A DNA stretch of 64,000 bases from Lichenifustis flavocetrariae (GTDB lineage: Bacteria > Pseudomonadota > Alphaproteobacteria > Rhizobiales > Beijerinckiaceae): NCBI RefSeq assembly GCF_026130545.1, contig NZ_JAMOIM010000002.1:360038-424037 (forward strand). The letters are read 5' to 3'. The notes beneath the pieces were generated by a model, which ran no database searches, was not told where the DNA came from, and was given only the letters and a program-made list of their open reading frames with translations. Below, one piece after another: positions 54,229 through 61,655 of the stretch (its first letter is position 1; the number at the start of each line of letters is the position of its first letter). The translations under genes and the position numbers were made by a program.

Positions 54229-54358
54229 AACGATCTTGGCTTACGAAGTGATGAACACAACAGGACGCGAGAAAACCCTCATAGGGCTCTCTGATATCTA
54301 GGTTATCCAATGCACGAAAAATGTTTTATGGCGCTCACACCGCGATCAAGTTTCGATC

Positions 54359-54374
54359 TGGGTCCCTATTTGCG
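54359..54374 (+). promoter_or_regulatory. Candidate sigma-54 promoter for the AtzG-amidase operon
   Basis: TGGGTCCCTATTTGCG keeps the -24 TGG, the -12 TTGC and the GG-N10-GC spacing, but the CAC part of the -24 box is poor (about 8 of 11 consensus bases). It faces the AtzG-like gene starting at 54484, with a predicted start near 54385. Its -12 box overlaps an inverted repeat that could be an operator. Confidence 0.4.
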
Positions 54375-54394
54375 CGGTGTAAGTCGCACCGCGC
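54372..54394. promoter_or_regulatory. Inverted repeat overlapping the -12 element (possible operator)
   Basis: GCGCGGTG (54372-54379) and CACCGCGC (54387-54394) are perfect inverted arms with 7 bases between them. A MarR-type regulator, such as the one at 58992-59411, typically binds dyads of this size near promoters; a hairpin in the leader RNA is the alternative. Confidence 0.4.
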
Positions 54395-54483
54395 GAAAAT
54401 GCAGCACACTGTCTAATTATTCCACATTCAATATTATTGTTTGAAACTATCTTTGTGCGTAAGCTGCACATCGATCTCCGTCA

Positions 54484-54708
54484 ATGAGCGCCCTGGCCAT
54501 GACGTCCCAGGCTTCCATCGACCCCGAAGCAGACGATATCGAGCAGCGCTTTCGTGCTGCCGGGGTGGTCGTCCCCGCCGATCGCGTGGCAGGCACACAT
54601 GCGGCAGCAAGACGGTTGCTCGCAACCCTGCACTGGCTGCGCCCGCCACGCACCGCGGCGGCGGAGCCTGCTCACATCTTCCTGGCCGACAGAGAACCTC
54701 AGACATGA
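54484..54708 (+). CDS. AtzG-like small subunit (DUF4089 type)
   Basis: A 74-aa protein resembling AtzG, the GatC-like small subunit that complexes with the amidase AtzE (1-carboxybiuret hydrolase) of the cyanuric-acid pathway. The matching part is EADDIEQRFRAAGVVVPADR at residues about 15-34 followed by a helix ending LLATLHWLRPP. Its stop overlaps the ATG of the next amidase (ATGA at 54705-54708), the same pairing as atzG-atzE. The similarity is short, so it rests largely on size and context. It probably stabilises or activates the adjacent amidase. Confidence 0.65.
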   Translation: MSALAMTSQASIDPEADDIEQRFRAAGVVVPADRVAGTHAAARRLLATLHWLRPPRTAAAEPAHIFLADREPQT

Positions 54709-56129
54709 ATGCGCCGGGCCCGCTTCACGAGCTTTCGATTGCAGAAGCCGGTCGAGCGCTTCGCTCGGGTCAACTGACATCGCTGGCACTGACGGAGGCT
54801 ACGCTCGCCCGCATCGATGCCTTGAACCCGCAGTTGCATGCCTTCGTCACCCTGACCCGCGATCGCGCACTCGCGGATGCGGCGAAGGCTGACACCGCAT
54901 TTGCCAGGGGTCTCGATGCCGGTCCGCTGCAGGGCATTCCCTATGGGCTGAAGGACATCTATGGGACCGCTGGAATCCGCACGACCTGCCATTCGCATCT
55001 GCTGCACGACCACATTCCTGAGGTTGATTGCGCGGTCGAGGAGAAACTCCGGGCAGGCGGCGGCGTTCTCATCGGCAAGCTCGGCACGTTTGAATTCGCC
55101 ATCGGCGGCCCAAGCTTCGACCTGCCCTTTCCCCCTGCCCGCAACCCCTGGAACCCCGACCATTTCACCGGCGGTTCGTCCTCGGGCTCGGCGGCAGCGG
55201 TGGCCTCGGGCATGGTTCGCTTGGCCATGGGGTCGGACACCGGCGGCTCGATCCGCGGGCCTGCGGCCCTTTGCGGAACCGTGGGGTTCAAGCCAACCTA
55301 TGGGCGGGTGTCGCGGCGCGGCGTTTTCCCGCTGGCCTATTCGCTCGACCATTGCGGGCCGCTGACCTGGAGCATCGAGGATGCAGCGCTGACCCTCCAG
55401 GTGATCGCCGGCTACGATCCCCGTGATCCCGCGTCAGCTGACGTCCCGGTGCCTGATTATACGGCGGCGATGGGCCGCGATCTCGCCGGCCTCAGGATTG
55501 GCTACACGCGCCGCTTCTTCATCGACAACCCGTTTCTGACGCCAGAGGTCACCAAAGCCCTGGATGCTGCCGCCGAACAGATGGCGACCCTCGGAGCGAC
55601 GGTCGACGAAGTCGATATTCCGGCCTTCGAAGTGTTCGACGCCTGCGCCCAGGTCATCATGTTCGCGGAAGCCTATGCGATCCACGAGACCGACCTGAAG
55701 ACGCGACCCGGTGCCTACGGGCGCTATGCCTACCAGCGGATCGTGTCAGGCGCGGTCCTCTCGGCCGCCGATCTCGTGCAGGCGCAACGCCTGCGCCGTG
55801 AGCTGACCACGGCCGTGGACATGGGCGCGCTGCGGACACACCACGCATTGCTCGCCCCGACGGGATTGTCGACCGCCGCGCCATTTTCGGATTTCGGCAA
55901 GGATGCGGCCCGTTGGGGTGGCATGCTCACCAATCCGTTCAACGTCACCGGCAGCCCCGCTCTCGCGTTGCCGATCGGCTTCGGCTCCAATGGGCTGCCG
56001 CTCGGAGCGCAGATCGTGGGCCGCCCCTTTAATGAAGAAACGGTGCTGCGGATCGGCTTCGCCTATGAGGCAGCGTCGGGCGTTTCACGACACCGACCGC
56101 CCCTCGACGAATTGTCCAAGGCGGCTTGA
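54705..56129 (+). CDS. Amidase-signature hydrolase, AtzE-like
   Basis: Amide hydrolase of 474 aa. Ser-cisSer-Lys elements: Lys in PYGLKDIYGTAG near residues 81-92, cis-Ser loop GGSSSGSAAAVASG near 156-169, nucleophile Ser in SDTGGSIRGPAALCG near 177-191, then VGFKPTYGRVSR. This amidase is coupled by overlap to the AtzG-like protein, so it is likely the catalytic partner. AtzE itself acts on 1-carboxybiuret, but AtzD, AtzF and the rest of that pathway are absent here, so the true substrate is open. The start at 54705 is preferred; the frame is open to 54441 through the AtzG gene. Confidence 0.88.
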   Translation: MNAPGPLHELSIAEAGRALRSGQLTSLALTEATLARIDALNPQLHAFVTLTRDRALADAAKADTAFARGLDAGPLQGIPYGLKDIYGTAGIRTTCHSHLLHDHIPEVDCAVEEKLRAGGGVLIGKLGTFEFAIGGPSFDLPFPPARNPWNPDHFTGGSSSGSAAAVASGMVRLAMGSDTGGSIRGPAALCGTVGFKPTYGRVSRRGVFPLAYSLDHCGPLTWSIEDAALTLQVIAGYDPRDPASADVPVPDYTAAMGRDLAGLRIGYTRRFFIDNPFLTPEVTKALDAAAEQMATLGATVDEVDIPAFEVFDACAQVIMFAEAYAIHETDLKTRPGAYGRYAYQRIVSGAVLSAADLVQAQRLRRELTTAVDMGALRTHHALLAPTGLSTAAPFSDFGKDAARWGGMLTNPFNVTGSPALALPIGFGSNGLPLGAQIVGRPFNEETVLRIGFAYEAASGVSRHRPPLDELSKAA

Positions 56130-56140
56130 GCTCAGGAAAC

Positions 56141-57544
56141 ATGATTTTGGACAGCTCGCTGCACTACGCCTCGCTTCTCGAAGTCGCGGCCCTTATCGCC
56201 AGCCGCGACGTGTCTCCCGTGGCCCTCACAGAGCAGATGCTCACGCGCATCGCGGCGGTCGACCCGTCGCTGCACGCTTATCTCCGGGTGACGGCGGACA
56301 GCGCCCTGGCGGAGGCTGAACGTGCCGAGCAGGAAATTTGGTCGGGTCGATACCGAGGCCCCCTGCATGGCGTGCCGATCGCAATCAAGGACCTGTTCCA
56401 CACGCGAGGGGTTCCATCCACCTTTGGGTCGCTGGCCTACAAGGATTTTGTTGCCGAGGAGGATGCCACTGCCGTGCGCCGCTTGCGCATGGCAGGTGCC
56501 GTCATTCTCGGCCGCCTGCATCTCCATGAGGGCGCCTATGGGGAACATCACCCCAAACTTCCCAAGTGCCTGAACCCCTGGAACAGCGACTATTGGCCCG
56601 GGGGCTCGTCGTCCGGCTCGGGCGCCGCGACGGCGGCCGGGCTCTGCTTCGGGAGTCTCGGCACCGACACGGGCGGCTCGATCCGCTTTCCCTCGGCCGC
56701 CAACGGTGTGACCGGACTGAAGCCGACCTGGGGACGGACCAGCCGCTATGGCGTGTTCCCCTTGGCGGATTCACTCGACACGATCGGTCCCATGGCCCGC
56801 AATGCGGCGGACGCCGCAGCGCTTTTCGATGTCCTGGCGGGCGCGGATCCACGCGACCCGACCACTCTCTCGGCCCCGGTACCGGATCACCGCGGCGGGT
56901 TGAACGGCAGTCTCGGCGCGCGCGGGCTCCGCATCGGCATCGACGAGGCTTATCTGGCCTGGGGAACGGACATGGAGACCGCGACCGCGCTTCGCGCGGC
57001 TCTCGCAGTCTTCCAGGACCTTGGCGCCGTCTTGGTTCCGGTGAAGGTGCCCGATCGTGCAGCCGCGACCGACGCCCAGATCGTCATCACCGATGCCGAA
57101 TGCGCGCGCTTTCACCATCCAGTCTACAGAACAAACGCGAGCAAATTCGGGCCGCATCTCACGGCGGCGATCGAGCGTGGCCTCGGCTACACGTCGCTGG
57201 CCCTCACCAATGCCTATATCGTGCGGGATCGTTTCAAAGGCGAAATGACGCGTCTGTTCGCCGATGTCGATGCGCTGATCTCCCCAATCTATCCGATGGT
57301 GGGCGCCCGCTACGACGAAATGGCCCGGCACGTCGCCGACCTGCCGCGCTTTCTCGGTTATACGGCCCCGTTCAACGTCAGCGGCAGCCCCTGCATCACC
57401 TTCCCGTGCGGTCTCGCATCGGTGGGAGTCCCGCTCGGGATCCAGTTGATCGGCCCGCATCTGTCGGAACCGGCGTTGTTCAAGGCGGTGCACGCCTATC
57501 AGCAGGCAACCGACTGGCACACGCGGCGGCCTCCCGGTTTCTGA
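56141..57544 (+). CDS. Amidase-signature hydrolase, tandem copy A
   Basis: A 467-aa amidase with intact triad: Lys in PIAIKDLFHTRGVP near residues 76-89, loop GGSSSGSGAATAAG near 154-167 and DTGGSIRFPSAANG near 174-187. It closely resembles the next gene product over its whole length, including the shared C-terminus HAYQQATDWHTRRPPG, which indicates a tandem duplication. The start at 56141 follows AGGA; TTG 56126, overlapping the previous stop, is the alternative. Substrate unknown. Confidence 0.88.
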   Translation: MILDSSLHYASLLEVAALIASRDVSPVALTEQMLTRIAAVDPSLHAYLRVTADSALAEAERAEQEIWSGRYRGPLHGVPIAIKDLFHTRGVPSTFGSLAYKDFVAEEDATAVRRLRMAGAVILGRLHLHEGAYGEHHPKLPKCLNPWNSDYWPGGSSSGSGAATAAGLCFGSLGTDTGGSIRFPSAANGVTGLKPTWGRTSRYGVFPLADSLDTIGPMARNAADAAALFDVLAGADPRDPTTLSAPVPDHRGGLNGSLGARGLRIGIDEAYLAWGTDMETATALRAALAVFQDLGAVLVPVKVPDRAAATDAQIVITDAECARFHHPVYRTNASKFGPHLTAAIERGLGYTSLALTNAYIVRDRFKGEMTRLFADVDALISPIYPMVGARYDEMARHVADLPRFLGYTAPFNVSGSPCITFPCGLASVGVPLGIQLIGPHLSEPALFKAVHAYQQATDWHTRRPPGF

Positions 57545-57566
57545 TCGTCCAGCGGAGTTTCCATCC

Positions 57567-58970
57567 ATGTCCTTGAACGAGATCCATTATCAACCGCTGA
57601 CGACGGTCGCGAAACATATCGCGGCAGGCGACATCTCTCCCGTCGAAGTCACTCAATCCATCCTGGCCCGGATCGAAGAGCTCGATCCCAAGCTCAAGAG
57701 CTACACGACGGTCACGGCCGAGCTCGCACTGAAGCAAGCCAAGGCGGCCGAGGCCGAAATCGGCAAGGGGATCTACCGGGGGCCGATGCACGGCATCCCG
57801 ATCGCGGTCAAGGATCTCTGTTTCACCAAGGACATCAAGACCACGGGCGGCATGACGATCTATGCCGACTTCCACCCTGACCACGATGCAACTGTCGTCA
57901 CCAAGCTGGCTCAAGCTGGAGCCGTGCTGCTGGGCAAGCTGCACATGACCGAGGGGGCGACGATCGAGCATCACCCCGACCTCCCCGAGCCCGTGAACCC
58001 ATGGAAATCCGATCTCTGGACAGGTGTGTCGTCGTCGGGATCAGGCGTCGCCACGGCCGCGGGCATGACCTATGCGGCCATCGGCTCCGACACCGGCGGA
58101 TCGATCCGGTTTCCCTCCGCCTGCAACGGATTAACCGGCGTCAAGCCAACCTGGGGGCGCATCAGCCGCTATGGTATCTTTGACCTCGCGGCCACCTTCG
58201 ACCACCTCGGTCCCATGGCGCGATCGGCCGCCGATGCGGCCGCCATGCTGCAGTGCCTGGCAGGCTGGGACCCGAAAGATACGACCTCGCTCTCGAGCGC
58301 GGTTCCCGATTACCTCGGCGAACTCGACGGCATCTACGGCGCACGTGGCGTCAAGATCGGGTTCGATTGGGACTATGCCGGCTCGGACGCCGACCCTGTG
58401 ACGATTGGACTGATCCGCGACGCGGTCGCGGTTCTGGCCGAACTCGGGGCGCTCACACAGCCGGTGGCATTCCCGTCCGTCGAGTCCCTGCTCCAATACA
58501 CGATGCCGATGACCATGGCCGAGATGGCAGCGTGCCACGAGGGCACCTATCCGTCACAGGCGGACCAATATGGCACCTGGATCAAACAAGGCATGGAGGC
58601 CGGCCGCACCGCAAGCCCCGTGGAGATCGGCAAGGGGATCGTCGAACGCTTCAAGTTCCGCGGGGCTCTCAACCGGATGTTCGACGACGTCGACGTCTTC
58701 GTGATGCCGGTGTTCCGCACGGGGACGCCGACCTGGACGGAGGTGCGCGAGGCCGTCGCCCAGGATTTCAACATCATCGGCAAGTTCACGTCGCCGTTCA
58801 ATGCCACCGGGACCCCAACCGTGACCCTGCCCTGCGGCTATACCGACGATGGTCGCCCGGTCGCGTTCCAACTGGCGGGCGCCAATGGCTCCGAAGCATT
58901 GTTGCTACGCGTCGCCCATGCCTATCAGCAGGCGACCGACTGGCACACCCGAAGGCCGCCCGGCCATTGA
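57567..58970 (+). CDS. Amidase-signature hydrolase, tandem copy B
   Basis: A 467-aa paralogue of the preceding amidase. Triad elements are Lys in PIAVKDLCFTKD near residues 76-87, the cis-Ser loop, here GVSSSGSGVATAAG with Val instead of the second Gly, and the nucleophile Ser in DTGGSIRFPSACNG. The changed loop may alter substrate choice. It begins 22 bases after copy A with a GGAG site and ends the rightward operon before the convergent marR gene. Confidence 0.88.
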   Translation: MSLNEIHYQPLTTVAKHIAAGDISPVEVTQSILARIEELDPKLKSYTTVTAELALKQAKAAEAEIGKGIYRGPMHGIPIAVKDLCFTKDIKTTGGMTIYADFHPDHDATVVTKLAQAGAVLLGKLHMTEGATIEHHPDLPEPVNPWKSDLWTGVSSSGSGVATAAGMTYAAIGSDTGGSIRFPSACNGLTGVKPTWGRISRYGIFDLAATFDHLGPMARSAADAAAMLQCLAGWDPKDTTSLSSAVPDYLGELDGIYGARGVKIGFDWDYAGSDADPVTIGLIRDAVAVLAELGALTQPVAFPSVESLLQYTMPMTMAEMAACHEGTYPSQADQYGTWIKQGMEAGRTASPVEIGKGIVERFKFRGALNRMFDDVDVFVMPVFRTGTPTWTEVREAVAQDFNIIGKFTSPFNATGTPTVTLPCGYTDDGRPVAFQLAGANGSEALLLRVAHAYQQATDWHTRRPPGH

Positions 58971-58988
58971 TTTCGCGGATCGGCGAAA
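58971..58988. terminator. Short hairpin between amidase B and marR
   Basis: TTTCGC (58971-58976) and GCGAAA (58983-58988) form a perfect 6-base stem with a 6-base loop in the 21-base convergent gap. The A- and T-rich stem ends could supply U residues in both directions. It is small, so confidence is low. Confidence 0.3.
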
Positions 58989-58991
58989 AGT

Positions 58992-59411
58992 CTACTGCAG
59001 GAGCTCGCGCAATAGGCTCTTCAATTCGGCAGCCTTTTCGGTTTCCAACATTTCGGCGATCCGCTTTTCCTGCGCGCTCGAGATGCCGCGTAGGCGCTTG
59101 AACAGCGCCTTTCCGGCCGGCGCGGTCAGCACCAGCACGCGGCGCCGGTCATGCGGATCCGGGGCGCGGTAGACCAGCCCTTCGGTGGTCATCTTGTCGA
59201 TGATCTTGGTGAGCGTCGGCGTCTCGATCAGCGCTTGCGCGGCAATCTCACCCATCGGACGCGGCTCGCTGGCGTCGAGCACTTCAAGAATGCGGAACTG
59301 CTCGATCGGCACCCCGCCCGGACGAAGCCGCTCGGTGAGGTCGGCTTCGAGCTGTCGGTTGAGGCTGGCGATCAGATAGGCCAGTTGATCCTTCATGCGC
59401 ACCGGCGCCAC
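58992..59411 (-). CDS. MarR family transcriptional regulator
   Basis: A 139-aa winged-helix regulator. The helix-turn-helix lies near residues 50-75 (MGEIAAQALIETPTLTKIIDKM) and the wing carries DPHDRRRVLVLT near 86-97. The GTG start at 59411 has GGGGAG six bases upstream; the Met at 59396 is the alternative. Placed among the amidase genes, it probably responds to a pathway ligand and represses one of the nearby promoters, for instance through the dyad at 54372-54394. This link is inference. Confidence 0.88.
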   Translation of the reverse strand: MAPVRMKDQLAYLIASLNRQLEADLTERLRPGGVPIEQFRILEVLDASEPRPMGEIAAQALIETPTLTKIIDKMTTEGLVYRAPDPHDRRRVLVLTAPAGKALFKRLRGISSAQEKRIAEMLETEKAAELKSLLRELLQ

Positions 59412-59565
59412 GGCAATCTCCCCTTACGCATTGTTTTTGGTCGCAAGGCCGTCGATCTCGCTCAAACCGCGCCCCGCGAAGACCTATTTTCCGGCCCTTG
59501 AATGGGTCGAGCCGGATAGCATTAAGTCATCCCTTTAACAATATTTCGTTTTCAACAAATCAAAC

Positions 59566-60606
59566 CTAAAACGCTGCGATAACCTCGATTTTGACGCCAT
59601 CCGCTCGACCAAGATAGACCGAGGGCGAGCGGCCGACGGGCTTGTTCGCCAGCACGGTACGCACCGCCGGACGCGAGATCGGCCCGTTGAGATATCGAGC
59701 AAGATCCTGACCCTTCCGGCTTCCGAGCTTACCGGCCAAGCCCGCCAGAACGTGCAGGCCTTCATAGAAAGAGACGCTCGCGGCCGAGACCGGAGGAGCC
59801 CACTCGCCGAAAGCATCGTGGTAGCGTTCCAGGAAACTGTCGTTGCAACGCGAGTGACGATCCGCGAAGTAGTGGGCGGCCGTGAAGAGATTGACCGACG
59901 CATCCGCGCCGATCCCGCAGATGACGGTCTCGTCGATGATCAGCCCGAAGCGCAGCATCTTCTCGTCGAGACCCGCGGCCGCGAAGGCCCGGTTGAAATC
60001 GATCGCGCACTGGCCCACGAGAGCCTGAACGACAACCTGAGCGCCGCTTTTGGCGATCGTTTTCAGAATATCATAATCGTGGCCGGCACAGGTCGGCACG
60101 AACGTGTGTCCGACCAAATGACCCCCTTGCCGGGCGATCAGACGTTGTGTCGTCGTGAAGGCCGTGTGGGGCCAGATATAATCGTTGCCGATGAAGTAGA
60201 AGCGCTCGGCCCCTTTTTCATCCCGCAGCCATTGCAGCGCCGGCGCCATCAACTCAGCATCGGTGCTGCCGATGGCGATCGTTGAGGGGCCGCAGGCGAT
60301 CCCCTCGTATTGAGGCGTGTAGATATAGGGAACTTTACCGGCGATCCGTCGGCTGACGGCATCCCGAAGATTGCTTGGATGTCCGCCAATGATGACGTCG
60401 CTGCCCTCGATCTCGACAAGCGCATCGGCAGCCGCGACAGCCTCGCCGGGCGTGAAGCCGCAATCGCCGAACACCAATTCGATCGTGTCACCCAGAATGC
60501 CGCCGCCCGCATTGATCTCGATCGCCCCCAGGATCGCCGAAGCATCCATGGAAGGTGCCCAGATTCCCGCGATGCCGCTTCGCGGATGCAGCAAGCCAAC
60601 TTTCAT
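59566..60606 (-). CDS. AmiC-like amide-binding protein without signal peptide
   Basis: A 346-aa type I periplasmic-binding-fold protein of the branched-chain amino acid/amide group (AmiC, UrtA, FmdD). It starts directly with MKVGLLHPRSGIAGIWAP, the first strand of the fold, and shows VIIGGHPSNLRDAVS and FYFIGNDYIWPH, as amide and urea binders do. No signal peptide is visible and the upstream frame offers none, which matches Pseudomonas AmiC, a cytoplasmic amide sensor. No AmiR-type antiterminator and no matching ABC genes lie next to it. A cytoplasmic sensor for the amide island is the best reading; a mis-started binding protein is the alternative. Confidence 0.75.
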   Translation of the reverse strand: MKVGLLHPRSGIAGIWAPSMDASAILGAIEINAGGGILGDTIELVFGDCGFTPGEAVAAADALVEIEGSDVIIGGHPSNLRDAVSRRIAGKVPYIYTPQYEGIACGPSTIAIGSTDAELMAPALQWLRDEKGAERFYFIGNDYIWPHTAFTTTQRLIARQGGHLVGHTFVPTCAGHDYDILKTIAKSGAQVVVQALVGQCAIDFNRAFAAAGLDEKMLRFGLIIDETVICGIGADASVNLFTAAHYFADRHSRCNDSFLERYHDAFGEWAPPVSAASVSFYEGLHVLAGLAGKLGSRKGQDLARYLNGPISRPAVRTVLANKPVGRSPSVYLGRADGVKIEVIAAF

Positions 60607-60862
60607 GACCTCGCATTCTCCTGCCCCGGGCCGATGCGGCAAACGATCCGAGCAGGCCTGCGCCGGCAAGGGGTTGCGGGGATGCGAGCGCGATCCTCGC
60701 ACCCGACGAGCAAAGCTGTCAAACAGGGGCATAGACTGGAAGTTTCGAGATGACCCGCCGGATCGGTTAGATAAAGTGGTTGCGTCCGAGATATTTCCGT
60801 TATTGATTATTTGCGGTTCTTGCAGCTGCGACGTGTCGTGGCGGGCGCCGAAAGGATTTCTC
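60607..60862. promoter_or_regulatory. Divergent promoter region, AmiC-like gene and cysteine hydrolase
   Basis: A 256-base gap between divergent genes. It includes a short dyad TGCGAG-CTCGCA (60683-60701) and an AT-rich stretch near 60795-60815. No sigma-54 promoter was found here, unlike the region at 54.2-54.4 kb. Confidence 0.35.
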
Positions 60863-61570
60863 ATGCACAAGGTGGCTATTCCCGAGCATGTCGTGGCGCG
60901 CGGCCGCCTGCAGCGGGGCGGCAAGGAGCACATGTTCGATCACCTCGACATGGCAAAGGTCGCGCATGTGATCGTCGATCTCCAGGTTGGCTTCGTGGCC
61001 GAAGGCGCGCCCGTCGAAGTGCCGGTGACCCGCGAGATCTTCGGCGCGGTCAACAGCATCTCGCGCGCCGTAAGGGCGGCCGGCGGCCTCAACGTCTTTC
61101 TGCGCTACACCTACGACGGCGCGGAAAAGTTGCCCTGGAATGTCTGGTTCAACAATTACATGAGCCCTGCTCATTTCGAGGTGATGAAGAAGGGCTTTGC
61201 CCGTGGCGCACCCTATTGGCAGCTCGCTCCCGAACTAGACATCGTCGAAGGGGATCTCATCATCGACAAGACGCGCTTCTCGGCCCTTATCCCAGGCACC
61301 TGCGATATGGATGAGCAATTGAAAGGGCGCGGCATCGATACGTTGATCATCACGGGCACGCTGACCAACTGCTGCTGCGAGAGCACGGCGCGGGACGCTC
61401 TGCAGATGGGCTACAATGTGATCTTCCTGACCGACGCCAACGCCACGCTGAGCGACGAAGAACACAATGCAACCCTGATCAGCATGTCGGCGATTTTCGC
61501 GGATGTCATGGATACGAAGCATCTCCTGGGTTTGATAGCGCATTCGCGGGCCCATAAGGCCGCCGCCTGA
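60863..61570 (+). CDS. Isochorismatase-fold cysteine hydrolase
   Basis: A 235-aa amide hydrolase of the isochorismatase/nicotinamidase superfamily. The catalytic set is Asp39 in IVDLQVGFV, Lys136 in IIDKTRFSAL and a Cys in the GTLTNCCCESTARDA loop (most likely Cys171), preceded by a family-typical cis-peptide turn. Members cleave N-carbamoyl groups, biuret, ureidoacrylate or similar amides, which fits this island. The sequence differs from biuret hydrolase as I recall it, so I give no gene name. The start at 60863 has AAAGGA upstream. Confidence 0.85.
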   Translation: MHKVAIPEHVVARGRLQRGGKEHMFDHLDMAKVAHVIVDLQVGFVAEGAPVEVPVTREIFGAVNSISRAVRAAGGLNVFLRYTYDGAEKLPWNVWFNNYMSPAHFEVMKKGFARGAPYWQLAPELDIVEGDLIIDKTRFSALIPGTCDMDEQLKGRGIDTLIITGTLTNCCCESTARDALQMGYNVIFLTDANATLSDEEHNATLISMSAIFADVMDTKHLLGLIAHSRAHKAAA

Positions 61571-61655
61571 CGGCCCACTCGAGAGCGTCGCTAACACCAA
61601 GCGGCTCCGTGCCATTCAATGTCGACGATGTCGGCCAGCCAGCAAGGTCCCTCCC

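Larger units (their letters stand above)
54161..54483. promoter_or_regulatory. 323-bp divergent control region of the nitrogen island
   Basis: This gene-free, AT-richer gap separates the leftward transporter-urease operon from the rightward AtzG-amidase operon. It contains a strong leftward sigma-54 promoter, a weaker rightward sigma-54-like element, and an 8-base inverted repeat overlapping the latter. I see no ORF worth calling in it. A clear NtrC site (TGCACC-type dyad) was not found. Confidence 0.7.

Noticed and set aside
54484..58970. Cyanuric-acid (AtzDEF) degradation pathway
   Set aside because: Only an AtzG/AtzE-like pair is present; no AtzD-type hydrolase and no allophanate hydrolase with its C-terminal domain were found.
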